DNA of 9,622 bases, taken from assembly GCA_002314805.1 (NCBI GenBank), contig DCHJ01000043.1:6130-15751 (forward strand), in the 5' to 3' direction. This DNA is from Lachnospiraceae bacterium UBA1755. GTDB lineage: Bacteria; Bacillota; Clostridia; Lachnospirales; Lachnospiraceae. Below, one piece after another: positions 6,722-9,622 of the stretch (position 1 is the stretch's first letter; every line of letters starts with the position of its first letter). The notes under the pieces are model-generated. The model did no database searches. It saw only the letters and a program-made list of their open reading frames with translations, and was not told the DNA's origin. The position numbers were made by a program, and so were the translations under genes.

Positions 6722-8203
6722 TTATACTCCGGTAGCGTATTTCATAATAAGCTCCTGATCAAACTCTTCTCTCTTAAGCTCACCCGTCACATCGCCCTCA
6801 TGCATTACTATCATACGGTCGGCCATTCCCATGATCTCCGGCATCTCGGATGAGATCATAATGACTGCCTTGCCCTGTCCGGCAAGCTCCGAAAGCAATG
6901 AATGGATCTCTGCCTTGGCTCCGACATCAATACCTCTTGTCGGCTCATCGACTATCAGGATCTCAGGATCATTGAGCAGCGCTCTTGCTACAAGCACCTT
7001 CTGCTGATTACCGCCTGAAAGGTTCTGAATAAGCTCGTCGATGCTGGGTGTCTTTACATTGATCTTACCACAGTACTCCTGTGTATCCTGTCGGATCTTC
7101 CTGTGATTCAGAGGGGTCCCATATGTCTTTAAAGAAGAAAGGATCGTATTGTCACATATGCTTCTGATCGGGACGATACCCTTTGCACGGCGATCCTCTG
7201 TAAGGAATCCTATACCGTTGCTGATCGCATCAACAGGTGACTTTATGTTCAGTTCCTTCCCGTTTTTATATATTTTTCCGTTAGTAACAGTTCTGAGGCC
7301 GAAGATCGCCTCCATTGTCTCTGATCTTCCGGCTCCTACCAGTCCTGCAAAGCCCAGTATCTCTCCTCTGTGAAGCTCAAAGGAAACATGCTTTACAAGC
7401 TTGCCGGCACAGAGATCTTCAACCTTCAGTATTACATCACCGATCTCACATTCTGTCTTGGGGAACATTTCGTCAAGCTCACGGCCTACCATCATGGTAA
7501 TAAGCTTATCCATCGTAATGTTCTTTACTTCTTCCTGACCAACCCATGCACCGTCACGGAAAACTGTTACATCGTCGCAGATCTCAAAGATCTCATCCAT
7601 CTTATGAGAGATGTATATGATAGCAACTCCCTTGTCCCTCAATTCTCTGATTATCCTGAAAAGATGTCCGACCTCACGCTCTGTCAGTGAGGATGTCGGC
7701 TCATCCATAATAACTATCTTTGAGTTGTACGAAACAGCCTTTGCGATCTCTACCATCTGCATCTGGGATACAGTCAGGTTCTTCATCAGTTCATCCGGAT
7801 CAATATCCACATCAAGCTGTGAAAACAGATCCAGAGTCATCTGACGCATCTTTTTATGATCTACCATCAGGAAGTTGAGCATCGGCTGTCTTCCCAGCCA
7901 TACGTTTTCGGAAACACTGCGCTCCAATACAGGACTGAGCTCCTGATGGATCATGGAAATACCGTTATTAAGCGCTTCCTGAGTGGTTTCAAAATCAATT
8001 TCTCTGTCATCATAGATGATCGTGCCTGATGTCTTGTGATAGATCCCGATAAGGCACTTCATAAGTGTGGACTTACCGGCTCCGTTTTCACCCATCAGAG
8101 CATGTACTCTTCCGGGTCTGACATCCAGCTTTACACCTTTAAGTGCCTTGACGCCCGGAAATTCCTTCACGATCTCTTTCATCTGAAGAATATATTCGCT
8201 CAA
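6722..8203 (-). CDS. Sugar ABC transporter ATP-binding protein, two ABC domains (RbsA/MglA family)
   Basis: Cytoplasmic ATPase powering sugar import, 493 residues with two fused nucleotide-binding domains. Domain 1 has Walker A GENGAGKST (38-46), the divergent signature LTVSQMQMVEIAKA (143-156) typical of MglA-like proteins, and Walker B IVIMDEPTSSL (163-173). Domain 2 has the degenerate Walker A GLVGAGRSE (287-295) usual for this family, signature LSGGNQQKV (395-403) and Walker B ILIVDEPTRGID (415-426). The start is a TTG at 8203, giving MSEYILQMKEIVKEFPGVKAL, the normal opening for the family. It is supported by AGGGGTGAT centred 7-8 nt upstream. An internal ATG at 8182 would remove seven conserved residues and has no comparable site. 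The gene is 98 nt downstream of the binding-protein gene, across two hairpins, and 15 nt before the permease gene. Confidence 0.95.
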   Translation of the reverse strand: MSEYILQMKEIVKEFPGVKALKGVKLDVRPGRVHALMGENGAGKSTLMKCLIGIYHKTSGTIIYDDREIDFETTQEALNNGISMIHQELSPVLERSVSENVWLGRQPMLNFLMVDHKKMRQMTLDLFSQLDVDIDPDELMKNLTVSQMQMVEIAKAVSYNSKIVIMDEPTSSLTEREVGHLFRIIRELRDKGVAIIYISHKMDEIFEICDDVTVFRDGAWVGQEEVKNITMDKLITMMVGRELDEMFPKTECEIGDVILKVEDLCAGKLVKHVSFELHRGEILGFAGLVGAGRSETMEAIFGLRTVTNGKIYKNGKELNIKSPVDAISNGIGFLTEDRRAKGIVPIRSICDNTILSSLKTYGTPLNHRKIRQDTQEYCGKINVKTPSIDELIQNLSGGNQQKVLVARALLNDPEILIVDEPTRGIDVGAKAEIHSLLSELAGQGKAVIMISSEMPEIMGMADRMIVMHEGDVTGELKREEFDQELIMKYATGV

Positions 8204-8206
8204 ATA

Positions 8207-8215
8207 ATCACCCCT
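8207..8215 (-). promoter_or_regulatory. Ribosome-binding site for the TTG-started ATPase gene
   Basis: On the minus strand AGGGGTGAT matches the extended anti-Shine-Dalgarno complement (GGTGAT) and lies 7 nt before the TTG at 8203, which decides for the TTG over the internal ATG. The 11-nt AGGGGTGATTA starting here is repeated exactly at 8236-8246, where it forms part of the hairpin after the binding-protein gene. Confidence 0.7.
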
Positions 8216-8238
8216 ATCTTCTTATCCCTTATTTGTAA

Positions 8239-8264
8239 TCACCCCTCTATCGCTAGAGGGGTGA
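8239..8264 (-). repeat. Strong intercistronic hairpin between binding-protein and ATPase genes
   Basis: On the minus strand TCACCCCTCTA (8264-8254) and TAGAGGGGTGA (8249-8239) form a perfect 11-bp stem with the 4-nt loop GCGA. It is followed by TTACAAATAAGG, with no T-run, so it is unlike an intrinsic terminator. In many ABC importers a stable hairpin after the first gene protects the binding-protein mRNA and gives excess binding protein over membrane components; that is the likely role here, by inference. The 5' arm TCACCCCT is also complementary over 8 nt to the true ATPase ribosome-binding site at 8208-8215, so an alternative pairing that masks translation initiation is possible. Confidence 0.75.
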
Positions 8265-8273
8265 CACATAACG

Positions 8274-8289
8274 GGTATTTATCAATACC
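8274..8289 (-). repeat. Small hairpin just after the binding-protein stop codon
   Basis: On the minus strand GGTATT, loop GATA, AATACC make a perfect 6-bp stem-loop beginning about 12 nt after the binding-protein TAA and about 9 nt before the larger hairpin. The tandem arrangement fits a 3' stabilising or processing element for the binding-protein message. The stem is short and AT-rich, so it may be minor. Confidence 0.4.
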
Positions 8290-8301
8290 TGATACTCCTG
8301 A

Positions 8302-9336
8302 TTACTTCTTGAAGTTAGCAAGGACTTCCTTGTAGTTGTCCTTTGTTACAGGCTGAGCTGTTGTTGCGATAGTGAAATCAGCTGCGCACTCCTTCGGAAC
8401 CTTGCCGTCAAGCATCTGCATAAGAGCTGATGCAACAACCTTTGCCTGGCCCGGGCCATCCTGATTAACAGTCATGCTGAGAGTGCCGTTCTCGATTGCC
8501 ATACATCCAACCTCTGTTGCGTCGATACCAACGATCGGGAAATTGATCTCCTTGCCTGTTGATGTGCATGCCTCGATAACACCAAGTGCCATCTCGTCGT
8601 TGTTAGCTACTACGAAGTCAAACGGTGCGCCTGTTCCTGCGAACTGTGTGAACTTATCCATAGCCTTTGTACGATCCCACTCTGCTGTGTCTTCAAATAC
8701 CCACTCAACCTTGATTCCGTTCTCCTCAAGTGCATCCTTTGCACCCTTTGTACGGTTCTCAACATTATCAAGACCAAGAGGTCCCTTGAACATCATGCCC
8801 TTGACATCTGTCTTGCCCTGAGCCTTGAAGTAATCTGCAAGCCACTGACCCTGAGCCTTGCCTGCATCATACTCTGACATTCCTGCGTAGATATACTGTA
8901 AGCCGTCAAGAACTGAATTATCAGCGATAGATCTGTTGAAGAATACGACCTTCATATCGCCTGCAGCATCCATGATCTCCTTGAAGGACTCACCGTTGGT
9001 GATACCAACGATAACAGCGTCATAGCCATTGTTCTTGTAGCCCTCGACCTGTCCGATCTGGGTCGAGATATCTTCCTTTGCAATTACGAAATCATCCACA
9101 TCACAGCCTGCAGCCTTAAGCTCTGCAATTGCTGCTGTTGAGAATCCTGTCCAGTACTGGTCAATGTCAGGTAAGCAAAGCGCTACCTTTGGAGCTGCGG
9201 AATCCTTCTTCTCTGCTGCCGGAGCTGCCTCCTGAGCCTCAGCCTTCTGCTCCGTTGCTGGTGCCGGCTTTGCTCCGCATGCTGCAAGAGAGAGTACCAT
9301 AGCCGAAGCCAAAACGATTGCTAAAATCTTCTTCAT
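8302..9336 (-). CDS. Sugar ABC transporter substrate-binding lipoprotein (RbsB/MglB-like)
   Basis: Extracellular lipid-anchored sugar receptor that feeds the permease. From the ATG at 9336 it is 344 residues. The signal peptide MKKILAIVLASAMVLSLAAC ends in a lipobox LAAC with the lipidated cysteine at 20, followed by an Ala/Pro/Glu/Lys-rich linker to about residue 50. The mature part is a periplasmic-binding-protein fold of the LacI/RbsB class, with KVALCLPDIDQYW at the first strand, VVFFNRS, VANNDEMALGVIEA and VGIDATEVG at the usual ligand-contact positions, and a TVNQD segment near the C terminus. The pattern is nearest to galactose/ribose binders, but the ligand cannot be named; an inositol ligand would fit the neighbouring oxidoreductase. 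A longer reading from an ATG at 9387 adds 17 charged residues ahead of the signal peptide and is rejected; AAGGAG lies directly upstream of 9336. It is the promoter-proximal gene, as is common for this class. Confidence 0.95.
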   Translation of the reverse strand: MKKILAIVLASAMVLSLAACGAKPAPATEQKAEAQEAAPAAEKKDSAAPKVALCLPDIDQYWTGFSTAAIAELKAAGCDVDDFVIAKEDISTQIGQVEGYKNNGYDAVIVGITNGESFKEIMDAAGDMKVVFFNRSIADNSVLDGLQYIYAGMSEYDAGKAQGQWLADYFKAQGKTDVKGMMFKGPLGLDNVENRTKGAKDALEENGIKVEWVFEDTAEWDRTKAMDKFTQFAGTGAPFDFVVANNDEMALGVIEACTSTGKEINFPIVGIDATEVGCMAIENGTLSMTVNQDGPGQAKVVASALMQMLDGKVPKECAADFTIATTAQPVTKDNYKEVLANFKK

Positions 9337-9404
9337 ACCTTCTTCTCCTTTTTGTTTTTTATGAAACATTTTTTGCTGAAGTTTCAATTTGTTAAGCTTT
9401 GAAA

Positions 9405-9413
9405 ATTATATCA
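9405..9413 (-). promoter_or_regulatory. Candidate extended -10 promoter (TGATATAAT)
   Basis: On the minus strand the sequence TGATATAAT is a perfect TGnTATAAT extended -10 element. Transcription from it would start near 9398 and give a leader of about 60 nt before the binding-protein ATG. The -35 position (GCTTTC, 9433-9428) is poor, but extended -10 promoters tolerate that. The 12-bp palindrome at 9427-9438 sits over that -35 position. Confidence 0.5.
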
Positions 9414-9426
9414 TAACATAACAAAG

Positions 9427-9438
9427 AGAAAGCTTTCT
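9427..9438. repeat. 12-bp perfect palindrome AGAAAGCTTTCT
   Basis: AGAAAGCTTTCT is its own reverse complement. It overlaps the -35 position of the extended -10 promoter and directly abuts the inverted repeat that starts at 9438. It may be a regulator-binding site, but an AT-rich leader can hold such palindromes by chance. Confidence 0.35.
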
Positions 9439-9458
9439 TCGGAATTGATGCATCCGAA
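9438..9458. repeat. Inverted repeat TTCGGA-N9-TCCGAA upstream of the operon
   Basis: Two perfect 6-bp arms, 9438-9443 and 9453-9458, are separated by 9 bp, giving centres one and a half helical turns apart. The repeat lies between two candidate promoters. It could be an operator for the operon's DeoR-type regulator or, if transcribed, a leader hairpin. No binding consensus is known to me for this sequence. Confidence 0.35.
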
Positions 9459-9471
9459 TACGACTACAGTA

Positions 9472-9500
9472 AATATACTCTTTCGGCCAATTATAGTCAA
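9472..9500 (-). promoter_or_regulatory. Candidate sigma-70-type promoter (TTGACT-17-TATATT)
   Basis: On the minus strand TTGACT (9500-9495) and TATATT (9477-9472) each match the consensus at 5 of 6 positions, with an optimal 17-bp spacer. Predicted start near 9465 gives a leader of about 130 nt that includes the TTCGGA repeat and the 12-bp palindrome. Of the three candidates this has the best overall -35/-10 pair. Confidence 0.55.
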
Positions 9501-9547
9501 TTGTTTTATGCATTCCGGTTGATACAATACACTCACTTAACCGTTTA

Positions 9548-9575
9548 ATTATGCACATTGCACAAGCAATGTCAG
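9548..9575 (-). promoter_or_regulatory. Candidate distal promoter (CTGACA-16-CATAAT) overlapped by an inverted repeat
   Basis: On the minus strand CTGACA (9575-9570) and CATAAT (9553-9548) match consensus 5 of 6 each with a 16-bp spacer. The spacer and the end of the -35 box are occupied by an 18-bp inverted repeat (9555-9572), the expected position for repressor control. The leader would be about 200 nt, long for this class, so a more proximal promoter may be the main one. Confidence 0.4.
9555..9572. promoter_or_regulatory. 18-bp inverted repeat, candidate operator
   Basis: ACATTGC, 4-bp centre, GCAATGT: both 7-bp arms match perfectly on 18 bp. It lies between the -35 and -10 hexamers of a leftward promoter and just before a perfect TATAAT on the plus strand (9586-9591), so a protein bound here could block both directions. 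The DeoR-family gene of the operon is the obvious candidate ligand, though any LacI-type or other repressor encoded outside the window could equally use it. Confidence 0.5.
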
Positions 9576-9585
9576 ATTCATTGTA

Positions 9586-9622
9586 TATAATGGCAAAAAG
9601 GAAGAGCGAATAAATGTTATAT
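9586..9622 (+). other. Possible promoter and start of a divergent gene at the right edge
   Basis: On the plus strand a perfect TATAAT (9586-9591) is followed by AAGGAAG (9598-9604) and an ATG at 9614 with a suitable 9-nt spacer. Only three codons (Met-Leu-Tyr) fit before the window ends, so no product can be named. No good -35 is visible at 16-18 bp. Divergent regulator or sensor genes are common next to sugar-transport operons, which makes it worth noting, but evidence is thin. Confidence 0.25.

Noticed and set aside
8239..8264. Intrinsic terminator after the binding-protein gene
   Set aside because: The stem is strong, but no T-run follows it in the direction of transcription and the partner ATPase and permease genes lie downstream.
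9337..9387. Seventeen-codon upstream extension of the binding-protein gene
   Set aside because: It would place charged residues before a standard lipoprotein signal peptide, and the good AAGGAG site lies just before the ATG at 9336.
9427..9438. CcpA catabolite-response (cre) site
   Set aside because: AGAAAGCTTTCT resembles the flanks of a cre site but lacks the central CG and the outer TG/CA, so it does not fit the consensus.
1..9622. CRISPR array, insertion sequence, tRNA or rRNA genes
   Set aside because: No regularly spaced repeats, transposase motifs, terminal repeats or RNA-gene signatures were seen; nearly the whole window is metabolic coding sequence.

Overview
The window carries one long run of nine genes, all on the minus strand and read from right to left, with a promoter and operator region at the right edge. 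Codon usage, purine-rich Shine-Dalgarno sites of the AAAGGAG type, a lipoprotein signal on the solute-binding protein, and the gene families present point to an anaerobic Firmicute, most likely a gut or rumen Clostridia/Lachnospiraceae-type bacterium. That placement is inference from style; no rRNA or marker gene is present. Spacing is tight throughout: 15-18 nt gaps or a 4-nt overlap, with two exceptions of 98 and 55 nt that both hold hairpins. This suggests a single transcription unit.

In transcription order: 9337-9622 holds candidate promoters, three inverted repeats and possibly the start of a divergent gene. 9336-5732 encodes a complete sugar-type ABC importer of the ribose/galactose class (lipoprotein binding protein, double ATPase, permease). 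5715-4690 encodes a Gfo/Idh/MocA oxidoreductase resembling inositol 2-dehydrogenase. 4672-3908 encodes a DeoR-family repressor. 3889-1510 encodes an archaeal-type (type II) glyceraldehyde-3-phosphate dehydrogenase followed by an archaeal-type phosphoglycerate kinase. 1513-263 encodes a LarA-family nickel-pincer 2-hydroxyacid racemase/epimerase. 245-1 is the first 81 residues of a malic enzyme, cut by the window edge.

The likely logic is a carbohydrate or polyol catabolic operon. A sugar or cyclitol is imported and oxidised by the Gfo/Idh enzyme, with DeoR control. A private GAPDH-PGK pair then makes NADH and ATP from a triose-phosphate-like intermediate, and a hydroxyacid racemase plus malic enzyme handle an organic-acid branch ending in pyruvate. 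No kinase, aldolase or dehydratase that would link these steps lies in the window, so the substrate and the connecting reactions are unknown.

The most unusual points are the paired archaeal-type GAPDH and PGK inside a sugar-transport operon, the PGK's apparent loss of a substrate-site arginine, the LarA homologue next to malic enzyme (possible malate racemase), and a hairpin after the binding-protein gene whose arm repeats the ribosome-binding site of the next gene.
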